This document shows, piece after piece, positions 18,640 through 27,467 of a stretch of DNA of 64,000 bases. Position 1 is the stretch's first letter. Each line of letters begins with the position of its first letter. The translations under genes and the position numbers were made by a program. The notes below the pieces were generated by a model. The model was given only the letters and a program-made list of their open reading frames with translations. It was not told the origin of the DNA and searched no databases. Source of the stretch: Polaribacter batillariae (GTDB lineage: Bacteria; Bacteroidota; Bacteroidia; Flavobacteriales; Flavobacteriaceae). The stretch spans positions 2,666,001 through 2,730,000 of the forward strand of contig NZ_CP071795.1 of the NCBI RefSeq assembly GCF_017498485.1. Direction: 5' to 3'.

Positions 18640-18999
18640 ATGAGCGTAATTAATATTCAAGAGAAATTTAATTTATTTTCCGACCATTGGTCGCCAAAAA
18701 AAATAGGCGAATTAAACGGACAACAGATTTTATTGGCCAAAATAAAAGGTGAATTCGTTTTTCATAAACACGACAATGAAGACGAGTTATTTATGGTTAT
18801 TAAAGGAACTTTAGATATCAAGTTTCGTGATAAAACAATAACCTTAAACGAAGGTGAATTTTATATTGTACCCAAAGGAGTAGAGCATAAGCCTGTTGCT
18901 AAAGAAGAAGTTCATATTTTGTTATTCGAACCACTTTCTACCAAACATACTGGCGATGTTATTGCAGATATTACTGTGGAAGAATATGAATCTATTTAA
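18640..18999 (+). CDS. Cupin-domain protein
   Basis: A small single-domain cupin of 119 residues. Motif 1 is HKHDNEDELFMVIKG, motif 2 is PKGVEHKPVA, and the metal-binding His and Glu residues are present. Such proteins bind small molecules or act as simple dioxygenases or isomerases; the ligand cannot be told. The frame opens at a TTG (18619), but the ATG at 18640 gives the usual start (MSVINIQEKF). A TAAATTTG box ends 5 bases before it, hinting at a leaderless transcript. Both flanks carry palindromic repeats. Confidence 0.85.
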   Translation: MSVINIQEKFNLFSDHWSPKKIGELNGQQILLAKIKGEFVFHKHDNEDELFMVIKGTLDIKFRDKTITLNEGEFYIVPKGVEHKPVAKEEVHILLFEPLSTKHTGDVIADITVEEYESI

Positions 19000-19013
19000 A
19001 AGTGTAACGAAAA

Positions 19014-19062
19014 CTTCTCGATACAAAATTCTTGAAAAAAGAATTTTACTAGAAGTAACAGT
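19014..19062. repeat. Degenerate copy of the TTCTCGATAC palindrome
   Basis: CTTCTCGATACAAAATTCTT pairs with AAGAATTTTACTAGAAGTAA. It keeps the outline of the 18514-18560 and 19124-19172 elements, though it has diverged. It lies just after the cupin stop codon and may also act as a terminator. Confidence 0.5.
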
Positions 19063-19123
19063 ACGTGAATGTTTTATGTAAAAAAGTATAAATTATAATT
19101 AAACCACAACAGTAAGAACAAAC

Positions 19124-19172
19124 TGTCGGTTCGAGTGATTTCGGTTTTTTTATCGAAATTGTATCGAGAACA
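19124..19172. repeat. TTCTCGATAC palindromic repeat upstream of rsmI
   Basis: TGTCGGTTCGAGTGATTTCG and CGAAATTGTATCGAGAACA form an imperfect inverted repeat. Read on the opposite strand it matches the palindrome at 18514-18560. It ends 12 bases before the rsmI start. Confidence 0.6.
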
Positions 19173-19184
19173 TATTAAGAAATT

Positions 19185-19856
19185 ATGAGTAAACTATATA
19201 TAGTTCCAACACCCATTGGTAATTTAGAAGATATGACTTTTAGAGCAATTCGTGTTTTAAAAGAAGTCGATTTTATTTTGGCTGAAGATACCAGAACAAG
19301 TGGAAAACTCTTAAAACATTTCGAAATTTCTACTCCAATGCACAGTCATCATATGCATAATGAGCACAAATCTGTAAAAGGAGTTGTTCAGAGAATTTTA
19401 AATGGAGAAACCTGCGCTTTAATTTCTGATGCAGGAACTCCTGCCATTTCAGATCCTGGTTTTTTATTGACTAGAGCTTGCGTAGAAAATAATATCGAGG
19501 TTGATTGTTTACCAGGAGCAACAGCTTTTGTGCCTGCTTTGGTAAATTCTGGCTTACCCAATGACAAGTTTATTTTTGAAGGTTTTTTACCTGTTAAAAA
19601 AGGAAGACAAACCCGTTTTTTGTTGTTAGCAGAAGAAACCAGGACCATGATTTTTTACGAATCGCCACACAAATTGGTAAGAACATTAGGTCATTTTATC
19701 GAATATTTTGGGGCCGAAAGAAAAGTTTCAGTTTCCAGAGAACTCACAAAAATGTTTGAAGAAACTGTAAGAGGAACTGCCAAAGAAGTGTTGGCTCATT
19801 ATACAGCAAAACCACCAAAAGGTGAGATTGTTGTTATTGTTGAAGGGAAGAAATAA
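19185..19856 (+). CDS. rsmI: RsmI 16S rRNA 2'-O-methyltransferase
   Basis: This tetrapyrrole-methylase-fold enzyme methylates the 2'-OH of C1402 in 16S rRNA. Family marks are LYIVPTPIGNLEDMTFRA at the start, AEDTRTSGKLLKHF, ISDAGTPAISDPG and LPGATAFVPALVNSGLP, then IFYESPHKL. Its 223 residues are a little short of the E. coli protein, as in other Bacteroidota. It is monocistronic, with a strong hairpin after the stop codon. Confidence 0.97.
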   Translation: MSKLYIVPTPIGNLEDMTFRAIRVLKEVDFILAEDTRTSGKLLKHFEISTPMHSHHMHNEHKSVKGVVQRILNGETCALISDAGTPAISDPGFLLTRACVENNIEVDCLPGATAFVPALVNSGLPNDKFIFEGFLPVKKGRQTRFLLLAEETRTMIFYESPHKLVRTLGHFIEYFGAERKVSVSRELTKMFEETVRGTAKEVLAHYTAKPPKGEIVVIVEGKK

Positions 19857-19865
19857 TAGTTTATA

Positions 19866-19896
19866 GACCTCACAGGTTTTTAAAACCTGTGAGGTC
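19866..19896 (+). terminator. Perfect 15-bp stem terminator after rsmI
   Basis: GACCTCACAGGTTTT and AAAACCTGTGAGGTC are exact inverted repeats around a single T, followed by TTTC. The palindrome is symmetric and could serve both strands; similar GACCTCACAGG hairpins are, to my knowledge, frequent between flavobacterial genes. Confidence 0.75.
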
Positions 19897-19918
19897 TTTC
19901 ATATAAAAAATATTAAAA

Positions 19919-20260
19919 ATGAACATCCAACAATTCAAAACCAAATTAAAATCGAATCCAACAGCAATTACTTTTGCAGAAACGATGCAAGTAATTGAAG
20001 AGTTTTATAACTTCACTCCAACTGCTTTTACAAATGGAGAACTCAAAAACAAAGCTACAGAAAATACGGGTTCTTGCAAATTATTTGCATTTGCAAAACT
20101 TCAAAAATTAACGAAAGAAGAAACCTTATTTTGTTTTGGCGAACATTACAAAAATGTTTTAGAAGATAAAGACGGAGATGGACATCAAAATATTAGAAAT
20201 TTTATAAAAACGGGTTTTAAGGGCTTGTTTTTTGAGCGTAAAGCTTTAGAATTGAAGTAA
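19919..20260 (+). CDS. HopJ-family protein
   Basis: A 113-residue protein resembling the HopJ type III effector family: FKTKLKSNPTAITFAETMQVIEEFYNF, TENTGSCKLFAFAKLQ, CFGEHYKNVLEDKDGDGHQNIR. The family is named after a Pseudomonas syringae effector but is widespread in bacteria without type III secretion, and none is visible here. There is no signal peptide and the cellular role is unknown. It precedes the UDG-like gene by 6 bases and probably shares its transcript. Confidence 0.85.
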   Translation: MNIQQFKTKLKSNPTAITFAETMQVIEEFYNFTPTAFTNGELKNKATENTGSCKLFAFAKLQKLTKEETLFCFGEHYKNVLEDKDGDGHQNIRNFIKTGFKGLFFERKALELK

Positions 20261-20266
20261 ATATTT

Positions 20267-20842
20267 GTGAAAAATCTTTTATCAGAAATAAAAAAATGTA
20301 CCATTTGCGAACCTTATTTAGATTTGGGTGCGAACCCTGTAGTTACCGCGCATAAAAAATCTAAAATTGTAATTGTTGGTCAGGCTCCAGGAACTAAAGT
20401 GCATGCTTCTGGAATTGCATGGAACGATGCCAGTGGAAAACAATTGCGAAAATGGCTAAATGTTTCTGACGAAGTTTTTTACAACACCGAAAAATTTGCC
20501 ATAATTCCTATGGGATTTTGTTATCCAGGAAAAGGGAAAAGTGGCGATAAACCTCCCAGAAAAGAGTGCGCTCCACAATGGCACACACAAATATTTAACA
20601 AATTACCTAATATAGAATTGGTAGTTTTAATTGGTATGTACGCACAAAATTATTACTTAAAAGACAAAGCAAAAAGAACGTTAACTGAAACTGTAGATCA
20701 TTATCCTGAATATTTACCAGACTATTTTGTGTTACCTCATCCATCTCCACGAAACCGATTTTGGCTTACAAAAAATCCATGGTTCGAGAAAAACGTAGTT
20801 CCTGAATTGCAAAAAAGAGTTTTAGAAATTTTGAAAAACTAG
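20267..20842 (+). CDS. Uracil-DNA glycosylase superfamily protein
   Basis: A 191-residue UDG-fold protein. It has IVIVGQAPGTKVHASGIAW (the motif A region GQAPG followed by a conserved Trp-Asn-Asp segment) and the C-terminal HPSPRN motif B with the catalytic-type His. An N-terminal CTIC pair and two further Cys (CYPGKG, KECAPQ) could be ligands of an iron-sulphur cluster as in family 4 enzymes, but the spacing is not canonical. It starts with GTG at 20267. It likely removes uracil or related bases, or is a deaminated-base sensor. Confidence 0.85.
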   Translation: MKNLLSEIKKCTICEPYLDLGANPVVTAHKKSKIVIVGQAPGTKVHASGIAWNDASGKQLRKWLNVSDEVFYNTEKFAIIPMGFCYPGKGKSGDKPPRKECAPQWHTQIFNKLPNIELVVLIGMYAQNYYLKDKAKRTLTETVDHYPEYLPDYFVLPHPSPRNRFWLTKNPWFEKNVVPELQKRVLEILKN

Positions 20843-20845
20843 TAG

Positions 20846-20935
20846 GTCATTTCGAAATGAGAGAAGAATAAACGATTGAGAAATCTCTTTCAATATGGTC
20901 ATGAGATACCTCTTCCTTCGTCATTCGGAATGACA
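20846..20935. repeat. Intergenic palindromic repeat (TGTCATTTCGA family)
   Basis: A divergent copy: GTCATTTCGA at the left and CGGAATGACA at the right, with GAGAAATCTCTTTC in the interior. It lies between convergent genes and may act as a shared terminator. Confidence 0.65.
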
Positions 20936-20951
20936 TATTAATTAAAAAATT

Positions 20952-21554
20952 TTAATATTTAGATCCATCGTGTTTGCCCACTTCAAAACCGTGTTTTCCT
21001 AAATATTGATTTCCAGAATCAATGGCATCTTCTTCTAAAGTAGTTCCCATTGAATCGTTCCAACGATTTAAATACCCAAAGAGAGAAATTACACCTAACA
21101 TTTCTACAATTTCGCCTTCATCCCAATATTTGTATAGCTGTTCTTTAATTTTTGCATCTACAGCATTTGGCACCATAGAAGCTGCTAAAGAAAAATCTAA
21201 GGCAGCTCTTTCTGCGTTAGAAAAAGCAGGATGTGTTTTGTATTCCCAAATATTATCTAATTGTTCTTGTTCTGCTCCATAACGTTCTGCGGCTCTAATT
21301 GCATGTGCTTGGCAATACCTACAACCTGTTGCGTTGCTAGAAACCCAAGCAATCATTCTTTTTAAAGCAGATGTAACTCTACCTTCATTGGCCATAACTG
21401 CTTTATTTAAATTAATAAATGCTTTAGAAATTGCGGGTCTTCTTTGCATGGTTAATACAGAGTTTGGACAAAAACCCAAGGTTTCATTAAAAAATTCTGC
21501 AAGTTTTTGCGTTTCTAAATCGTATTCCGACGATAATGGCGTTACTAATGGCAT
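20952..21554 (-). CDS. Carboxymuconolactone decarboxylase/AhpD-like protein
   Basis: A 200-residue helical protein with the CMD/AhpD redox motif CRYCQAHAI (Cys78, Cys81, His84), as in peroxidase-related alkylhydroperoxidase-like enzymes. The N-terminal LAEFFNETLGFCPNSVLTMQRRP and the C-terminal EIVEMLGVISLFGYLNRWND fit the longer members of that family. It probably acts in the cytoplasm in peroxide or thiol chemistry; the substrate is unknown. It stands alone, with a repeat at its 3' side. Confidence 0.88.
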   Translation of the reverse strand: MPLVTPLSSEYDLETQKLAEFFNETLGFCPNSVLTMQRRPAISKAFINLNKAVMANEGRVTSALKRMIAWVSSNATGCRYCQAHAIRAAERYGAEQEQLDNIWEYKTHPAFSNAERAALDFSLAASMVPNAVDAKIKEQLYKYWDEGEIVEMLGVISLFGYLNRWNDSMGTTLEEDAIDSGNQYLGKHGFEVGKHDGSKY

Positions 21555-21572
21555 ATGTTTTTATTAAATTAT

Positions 21573-23743
21573 TTATTTTCTTATTAAACTAAAACTTCCT
21601 TTCTTTTCTATAGATAAACCGTTTTTATCGGTTAAAATTGCTTGAAACCAATAACTGTTAGAAGGTAGTAATTTTCCTTTATATGTTCCATTCCATCCTT
21701 CACTTTCTTGCGATATTTTAGTTAAAAGCACTCCATATCTGTCGTAAATATAAATATTTGAAATTGTATAAAAGTCTTTATTGTATCCTTTTAAATGCCA
21801 AAAATCATTTTTTTGGTCGTTGTTAGGAGTAAAAAACCTTGGGAACTCTAATATCGAAAAAGTATATTCTGCAATTCCACAACCTCCTTTGTCTTTTATA
21901 TATAATGTATGCAACCCTGTTGTTATTCCTTCGAAAAAACCTTCATCTTTATAGATTCCAAACTCATCATCTAAGGCAAATTCATAATTTCCAGATCCTA
22001 TATTTTTAACTTCAACCGAAATAGAATTATTATCAGAATCGTCTATAATTAAAATATCGTCTTTGGTAACATTTGCAATTTCAGAATTTGTAACAACAAT
22101 TGTTTCTTCTAAAGATTCGCAACCCGCTTTAGAAAATGCTCTTACAGTGTAAGTTCCAACATCTGTAATATTAATTTCTGAAGTATTTCCAGGAATTAGA
22201 TTTCCTTCTTTTTTCCAAACAAAGGTATAATTATCTTGTTTGGGTACAACTTTTAAAGTTACAGAACCAATATCTTTACACAGTACAACGCTTTTATTTT
22301 CGACATTAAAGCTAGGTATTGTAGCATCTACTTCTGCAATTACCTCTATTCTGTTTAAGGATGTACAATTAGAATCATTTGCTTCTACAAAATAAGATGT
22401 TGTTGCAGTTAACAAAGGAGTTCTGTAAGTATTTCCTGTAAATATAGGAGTTAAACTTGTTAAAGAATCGTACCAATTTACCTCACCTTTTGAAGCTGTT
22501 GCTGTTAGCAATGCTGTTCCAGAGCAAATAAAATCGTTTTTGGTATTTGTTATAGCAGGTCTTTGATTTGCAGTAATTGTTATTGGTATTCTTGGCAAAG
22601 TTGTACAACCATCAACAGAAACTGAAGCGTAAAATGTGGTGGTTTCTGAAACTGTAGTTGTAAAATCGTTTCCTGTGAAAATTGAAGCGCCTCCAGTTTT
22701 TGAAGTGTACCACAAAACTTGCCCTTCGCTTTGGGTTGCAGAAATTGTTGCTGTTCCAGATTCGCAAATACTTGCTTCTGTAAATGCAGTTATTTGTGGC
22801 AAATAAATACGAGAAGTTGCTACAATATTTAATGGAGGATCGTTTGGCATGCCATATTCTACAATATAACCTTTAGGTACGTATAAACCTGTTCCTCCTA
22901 CGTTTGGTAAATCGTTCCAAGCTCCTCTAATTCCTATGGAAGGATCTGTAATATGTGCATAATCTTCTCCAGTTGTATTATTTCCTCTAAAGTCATTTGG
23001 TTCGTTATTATTCCAATTTGCAAAATTTGGAGTGGTGCTACTAATTTGTCCGTTCCAAAAAACAGTGCCAGCTTCTGGGCCAGTTACCCATTTCCAAACA
23101 CCTTCTGTTTCTTCGTCAGAACCACCAATCCAACCTGCTCCAGAAGCTTGTTTTCCAGCAAAATCTGCTTCTTTTTCGCTCGTTAAAGTTGCCAAGTAAC
23201 CTTGCCTTCCGTAATAAAATTTTTTTTAGCTTCAATTTTGGCATCCTTCCAAGTAATGCCTTGTGCTGGAATAAATTCGTAAAAATGGTCTGTTTCTTTT
23301 AGGTAGTTTTTATCATCTACAGTTAAAGAAAATATTTTTTCTTCGGGAATTGTATTTGCGGTGGTGGTAAAAACTACTTGTTTTACAGCTTCAATTAAGT
23401 CGGCAAATAACATTTCTGAACCAGTAACTTTAGAAGATAAAGTTAACTTTCCTTCATTTGAGTTCCAATTTTGGGCAATTGTTGGATGACTTCCTAAATC
23501 TAAGAAATCGAAACCATTTTGATAACCAGAAGAAATTTGAATGAAAAAAAACGCTATTCCAACATCATCAGAATCTGTAATGGTAAAATCTTCGACAACA
23601 TTTATAGCCTTTCCAATACAAAACGCTTGGTTGCCATTTGCCGTAATTACTGGGGCACTATCCGTTTGTGAGTAAGACAAAATGGATTGTAATAAGGCAT
23701 ATAAAAGAAATAGATTCTTTTTCAATTGATAAATTTTCTCCAT
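21573..23743 (-). pseudogene. T9SS-secreted lectin-like adhesin, frameshifted
   Basis: Two overlapping frames (23743-23183 and 23195-21573) make one protein of about 722 residues if one A is added to the A8 run (T8 on the plus strand at 23220-23227): the join then reads EAKKKFYYGRQGYLATLTSE, a good C-type lectin segment. Order: signal peptide (ending LSYSQ), an N-terminal region with ITDSDDVGIAFF, C-type lectin (FYEFIPAQGITWKDA to GWIGGSDEE), Ig-like repeats, and a T9SS type B sorting domain (FTPNNDQKNDFWHLKG, YIYDRYGVLL, GWNGTYKGK). It would be an exported surface adhesin. The run could give phase variation, or be a mutation or sequencing error. Confidence 0.85.
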
Positions 23744-23825
23744 TTTAACTCTTAACTTGTAAACAATGTTGCTATTTTTGTAAGACAGCCCAATTTAATA
23801 CTTCAATTTTAAAAAATATAATTTT

Positions 23826-24257
23826 ATGGTTAAAAATATAGTTACCACTGTTTGGAGAGAAAAATCGCAATTCGAAACCGACAATCCTAGTGGTTATAAA
23901 TTAACAATGTTCGATAAATCTCAAGACAATGGCGACACTGTTGGTTTTGCACCCAAAGCGTTAATGCTGTCTTCTTTAGCAGGTTGCTCTGGTTTAGATG
24001 TAGTTTCTCTATTAGAAAAAATGCGCGCGGAAGTTGCCGATTTTAAAATTGAAGTTACTGCAGAATTAACAGACGAACATCCTAAATTTTACAACAAGGT
24101 AAAAGTAGATTATCATTTTACAGATGCAGCATTACAGCCAGAAAAAATACAGAAAGCGGTAAATTTATCTGTTACAAAATACTGTGGAGTTATGGAAATG
24201 TTTAGACAGTTTGCAGAGGTAAAAACCGAAATATTTTTACATAACATAGAAAATTAA
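23826..24257 (+). CDS. OsmC/Ohr-family peroxiredoxin-like protein
   Basis: A 143-residue OsmC-fold protein with both catalytic-type cysteines: Cys54 in LSSLAGCSGLD and Cys120 in VTKYCGVMEMF. The family reduces organic hydroperoxides, with its dimer forming two active sites. A TATTTTTG box at 23773-23780 is a plausible -7 promoter element. recJ follows after 34 bases and may be co-transcribed. Confidence 0.92.
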   Translation: MVKNIVTTVWREKSQFETDNPSGYKLTMFDKSQDNGDTVGFAPKALMLSSLAGCSGLDVVSLLEKMRAEVADFKIEVTAELTDEHPKFYNKVKVDYHFTDAALQPEKIQKAVNLSVTKYCGVMEMFRQFAEVKTEIFLHNIEN

Positions 24258-24291
24258 TTAAATAGATGCCGAAAAAACCGGCATAAAAACT

Positions 24292-25977
24292 ATGAGATGG
24301 AGTTTAAAACCGAAACCTAACCAAGAAAACGTAATAAAACTTGCTAAAGATTTACAGGTTGATAAAACCATTGCCACAATTCTTTGTCAAAGAAATGTAA
24401 CTACTTTCGAGGAAGCAAAAAAATATTTTCGCCCAAGTTTAAAAGATATTCATAATCCTTTTTTGATGAAAGATATGGATTTGGCTGTACAAAGGATTGA
24501 AAAAGCCATTTCTAACAACGAAAATATTTTAATTTATGGCGATTATGATGTAGATGGTACCACTGCTGTTTCTTTGGTTTCTTCTTATTTAAAAACGATA
24601 ACCCCAAATGTAGCTACTTACATTCCAGATAGGTATGCAGAAGGTTATGGGGTTTCTTATGCAGGAATCGATTTTGCAGAAGACAACAACTTTTCTTTAA
24701 TTATTGCTTTAGATTGTGGTATAAAAGCCATCGAAAAAGTAGCATATGCAAAAGAAAAAAACATCGATTTTATTATTTGCGACCACCACAAACCTGGTAA
24801 AGAAATTCCAAATGCGGTGGCTGTTTTAAATGCAAAACAAGAAGATTGTAATTACCCTTTTGATGAGCTTTGTGGTTGTGGAGTTGGTTTTAAATTAATT
24901 CAGGCTTTGGGTGTCTCCAGAAACCAAACAATAGAACACTTTGTACCTTATTTAGATTTGGTTGCCACTGCAATTGCTGCAGATATTGTTCCTATGATTG
25001 GCGAAAATAGAACCCTAACTTATTTTGGATTGCAAGTAATTAATTCGCAACCAAGAAATGGAATTAAAGCCATTATTCATCAAATTAAAAAGAAAGAATT
25101 AACAATTACAGATGTTGTTTTTATCATTGCCCCAAGAATTAATGCTGCAGGTAGAATGAAACATGGTAATTATGCTGTGGAATTGTTAACAGAAATGGAT
25201 TTAGACTCTGCCATTGAATTTGCGGCAGCAATCGAAATTTTTAATGCAGATCGTAAAGATTTAGACCAAAAAATTACTGACGAAGCAATCATTCAAATTA
25301 TTGATAATAATGAAGAAGAACGTTTTACCTCTGTTGTTTTTAAAGAAAATTGGCACAAAGGGGTCATTGGAATTGTAGCTTCTAGATTGATAGAAAAATA
25401 CTATAGGCCTACATTGGTTTTTACCAAAAGTGGCGATAAATTAGCAGCTTCTGCACGTTCTGTAAAAGGTTTCGACGTGTATAATGCTTTGGAAGCATGT
25501 AGCGAATTTATAGAACAATTTGGCGGTCATAAATACGCTGCTGGCTTAACGTTGTTGCCAAAAAATTACGAGAAGTTTAAAAATAAGTTCGAAGAAGTTG
25601 TAAAAAATACGATTGATAAAAAATTGCGAACTCCAGAAATTTCGATTGATGCAGAAATCGATTTACCGGAAATTACAGATAAGTTCTTTCGAATTATCAA
25701 GCAAATGGCACCTTTTGGTCCAATGAATATGAAGCCTATTTTTAAATCTACTTGTGTTAGAGACAATGGTTATGGCAAACAAGTTGGCGCAGACAAAACC
25801 CACTTAAAACTAAACGTTTTTCAAGCAGATAACCAGAAAACCTACAATGCCATTGGTTTTAATTTAGGTGATAAAATAAAATTTGTACAAGACGAATTTG
25901 ATATTGTGTATGCTTTAGATGAAAACGAATGGAATGGCTATAAATCTGTGCAATTGTTATTGAAGGATTTGAAGTAG
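24292..25977 (+). CDS. recJ: RecJ single-strand DNA exonuclease
   Basis: A 5'-3' single-strand exonuclease of recombination and repair. The 561-residue protein has the DHH phosphoesterase motifs LIYGDYDVDGTTAVS, LIIALDCGIKA and ICDHHKPG, then APRINAAGRMKHG and the DHHA1 segment QFGGHKYAAGLTL, and a C-terminal OB-fold. All key Asp/His residues are present. It is co-directional with the OsmC gene; a decayed hydrolase gene follows 4 bases later. Confidence 0.96.
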   Translation: MRWSLKPKPNQENVIKLAKDLQVDKTIATILCQRNVTTFEEAKKYFRPSLKDIHNPFLMKDMDLAVQRIEKAISNNENILIYGDYDVDGTTAVSLVSSYLKTITPNVATYIPDRYAEGYGVSYAGIDFAEDNNFSLIIALDCGIKAIEKVAYAKEKNIDFIICDHHKPGKEIPNAVAVLNAKQEDCNYPFDELCGCGVGFKLIQALGVSRNQTIEHFVPYLDLVATAIAADIVPMIGENRTLTYFGLQVINSQPRNGIKAIIHQIKKKELTITDVVFIIAPRINAAGRMKHGNYAVELLTEMDLDSAIEFAAAIEIFNADRKDLDQKITDEAIIQIIDNNEEERFTSVVFKENWHKGVIGIVASRLIEKYYRPTLVFTKSGDKLAASARSVKGFDVYNALEACSEFIEQFGGHKYAAGLTLLPKNYEKFKNKFEEVVKNTIDKKLRTPEISIDAEIDLPEITDKFFRIIKQMAPFGPMNMKPIFKSTCVRDNGYGKQVGADKTHLKLNVFQADNQKTYNAIGFNLGDKIKFVQDEFDIVYALDENEWNGYKSVQLLLKDLK

Positions 25978-25981
25978 AATT

Positions 25982-26164
25982 ATGAAAATCTATGGAATAA
26001 GTGGTCTTGGAGCAGATAAAAGAGTTTTTAAATATTTAACTCTTAACTATAAACTTATTCTAATTGATTTGCAAGTTTTGGTAGATTATATGATTGTTTA
26101 CAAAGCCGAAGAAATTCGCGAATTTATTAATAAAACGACTCCTAATAACGTGAGTTCGACATAA
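25982..26164 (+). pseudogene. Internally deleted alpha/beta hydrolase remnant
   Basis: The 60-codon frame starts MKIYGISGLGADKRVFKYL, the N-terminus of flavobacterial alpha/beta hydrolases, and then jumps to VDYMIVYKAEEIREFINK, which resembles the C-terminal end (usually with HFMIV). The middle, with the nucleophile elbow and catalytic Ser and Asp, is missing, so about 170 residues are lost in frame. It is probably non-functional. The tandem repeat array starts 24 bases after its stop. Confidence 0.6.
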
Positions 26165-26187
26165 TATCTATTTAAAAACCAGTATAT

Positions 26188-26850
26188 TGTCATTTCGAAC
26201 GAAACGCAGTGTAGTTGAGAAATCTTATCTTTAGCCTAAGATTTCTCCATGAGGTCGAAATGACAGTTTTAAAAAAAAACCATGACTATTTGATAAACAG
26301 TATTTTTTAAATTACCATTTACCATTTGAAAATACTGTAATAAATCGCCTTTTTTTCTTTCTATTTCAGAATAAAAAAAACCGTAGCTAAGGCTATGCTT
26401 TCGTTTTCTTGTTTATATAAAGAAAAAAATCATCCATTTTTTTTCCAGTAATCTCAAACAATAACGGGTATAATATCTTGTCATTTCGAACGAAACGCAG
26501 TGTAGTTGAGAAATCTTATCTTTAGCCTAAGATTTCTCCATGAGGTCGAAATGACAGTTTTAAAAAAAAACCATGACTATTTGATAAACAGTATTTTTTA
26601 AATTACCATTTACCATTTGAAAATCCTGTAATAAATCGCCTTTTTTTCTTTCTATTTCAGAATAAAAAAAACCGTAGCTAAGGCTGCTTTCGTTTTCTTG
26701 TTTATATAAAGAAAAAAATCATCCATTTTTTTTTCAGTAATTTCAAACAATAACGGGTATAATATCTTGTCATTTCGAGCGAAACGTAGTGAAGTCGAGA
26801 AATCTCTTTCTAACTTATGTTTTGGATTTCTATACAAGGTCGAAATGACA
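26188..26850. repeat. Tandem array of a 289-291 bp unit with palindromic repeats
   Basis: The TGTCATTTCGA palindrome occurs at 26188, 26479 and 26768. The stretch between the first and second is almost identical to that between the second and third (periods 291 and 289; the second lacks two bases of CTATGC), so there are two full units plus a final palindrome. Each unit carries an AAAACCATGACTATTTG segment, a CCGTAGCTAAGGCT segment and long A/T runs. No coding potential is seen. The third palindrome has diverged more than the other two. Confidence 0.85.
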
Positions 26851-26858
26851 AACGAACT

Positions 26859-27230
26859 CTAAACATGCTGATCAATCAAAATAGCATTTCCATCTGGGTC
26901 TAAAACTACAAAACTTGCGGGGCCAGAAGAGGTTTCATCTGCTTCTGTTTCTAATTTTATACCTTCCTTTTTTAAATGTTGTTGAATGGTTCTTACATCA
27001 TCAAATTCATCTAACTTGTTGGCAGATTCATCCCAACCAGGGTTAAAGGTTAGTATGTTATTTTCGAACATTCCTTGAAATAAACCGACCAAAGAATTTC
27101 CGTTTTTAAGAATTAAATAATTCTTTTCGATTTGTCCTGCAAAAACGGTAAAACCTAATTTTTCGTAAAATGCGCGTGATTTATGAATGTCTTTTACGGC
27201 TAAACTGATTGAAAATGCTCCTAATTTCAT
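26859..27230 (-). CDS. VOC (glyoxalase/bleomycin resistance-like) protein
   Basis: A 123-residue single VOC domain: [20 protein letters not shown] at the start, then [15 protein letters not shown], and [17 protein letters not shown] at the end. The His/Glu metal positions of glyoxalase I are not complete, so its catalytic activity is uncertain. It is likely a cytoplasmic small-molecule binding or resistance-type protein. Confidence 0.88.
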   Translation of the reverse strand: MKLGAFSISLAVKDIHKSRAFYEKLGFTVFAGQIEKNYLILKNGNSLVGLFQGMFENNILTFNPGWDESANKLDEFDDVRTIQQHLKKEGIKLETEADETSSGPASFVVLDPDGNAILIDQHV

Positions 27231-27368
27231 ACTTTTTGGTTTTTAATTGAGGTTTTAAAGTTATGAAAATATTTTTTATCTTGTTATTCCTGTGAAGACA
27301 AAAATCTATAATGAAGTTAGTTAGAAATACTTCCATTGAAGAAATAACAAAAAGTTGGCAAACAAGTT

Positions 27369-27454
27369 TAGCCCTGATTGAGTGGCTTGTTTGAGCTCTT
27401 TTATCTCTTGGAAAAGAGATAAAAAGCGAGTAACGAAAGCAGGAAATAGCTCCT
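27369..27454. repeat. Intergenic element with an 11-bp stem and GGAA loop
   Basis: The stretch runs from TTAGCCCTGATTG to GAAAGCAGGAAATAGCTCC. Its centre is a strong hairpin, TTTTATCTCTT / AAGAGATAAAA at 27399-27424 with a GGAA loop. Read on the minus strand, blocks such as CCTGCTTTCG and TTTTTATC echo the composite elements at 18455 and 32001. It lies downstream of the VOC gene (about 140 bp past its start side) and just beyond the helicase stop codon. Confidence 0.5.
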
Positions 27455-27467
27455 AAAAAAAATAATT

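Noticed and set aside
19919..20260. HopJ as evidence of type III secretion
   Set aside because: The family is widespread in free-living bacteria and no secretion genes are nearby.
26652..26837. 61-codon frame on the minus strand within the tandem repeats
   Set aside because: It is translated palindromic repeat (protein with FSTSLRFARND) and the other units do not keep the same frame as a gene would. Such frames arise in this repeat family by chance.
26188..26850. Possible CRISPR array
   Set aside because: The period is about 290 bp and the spacers between repeats are nearly identical to each other, opposite to a CRISPR. No cas gene is present.
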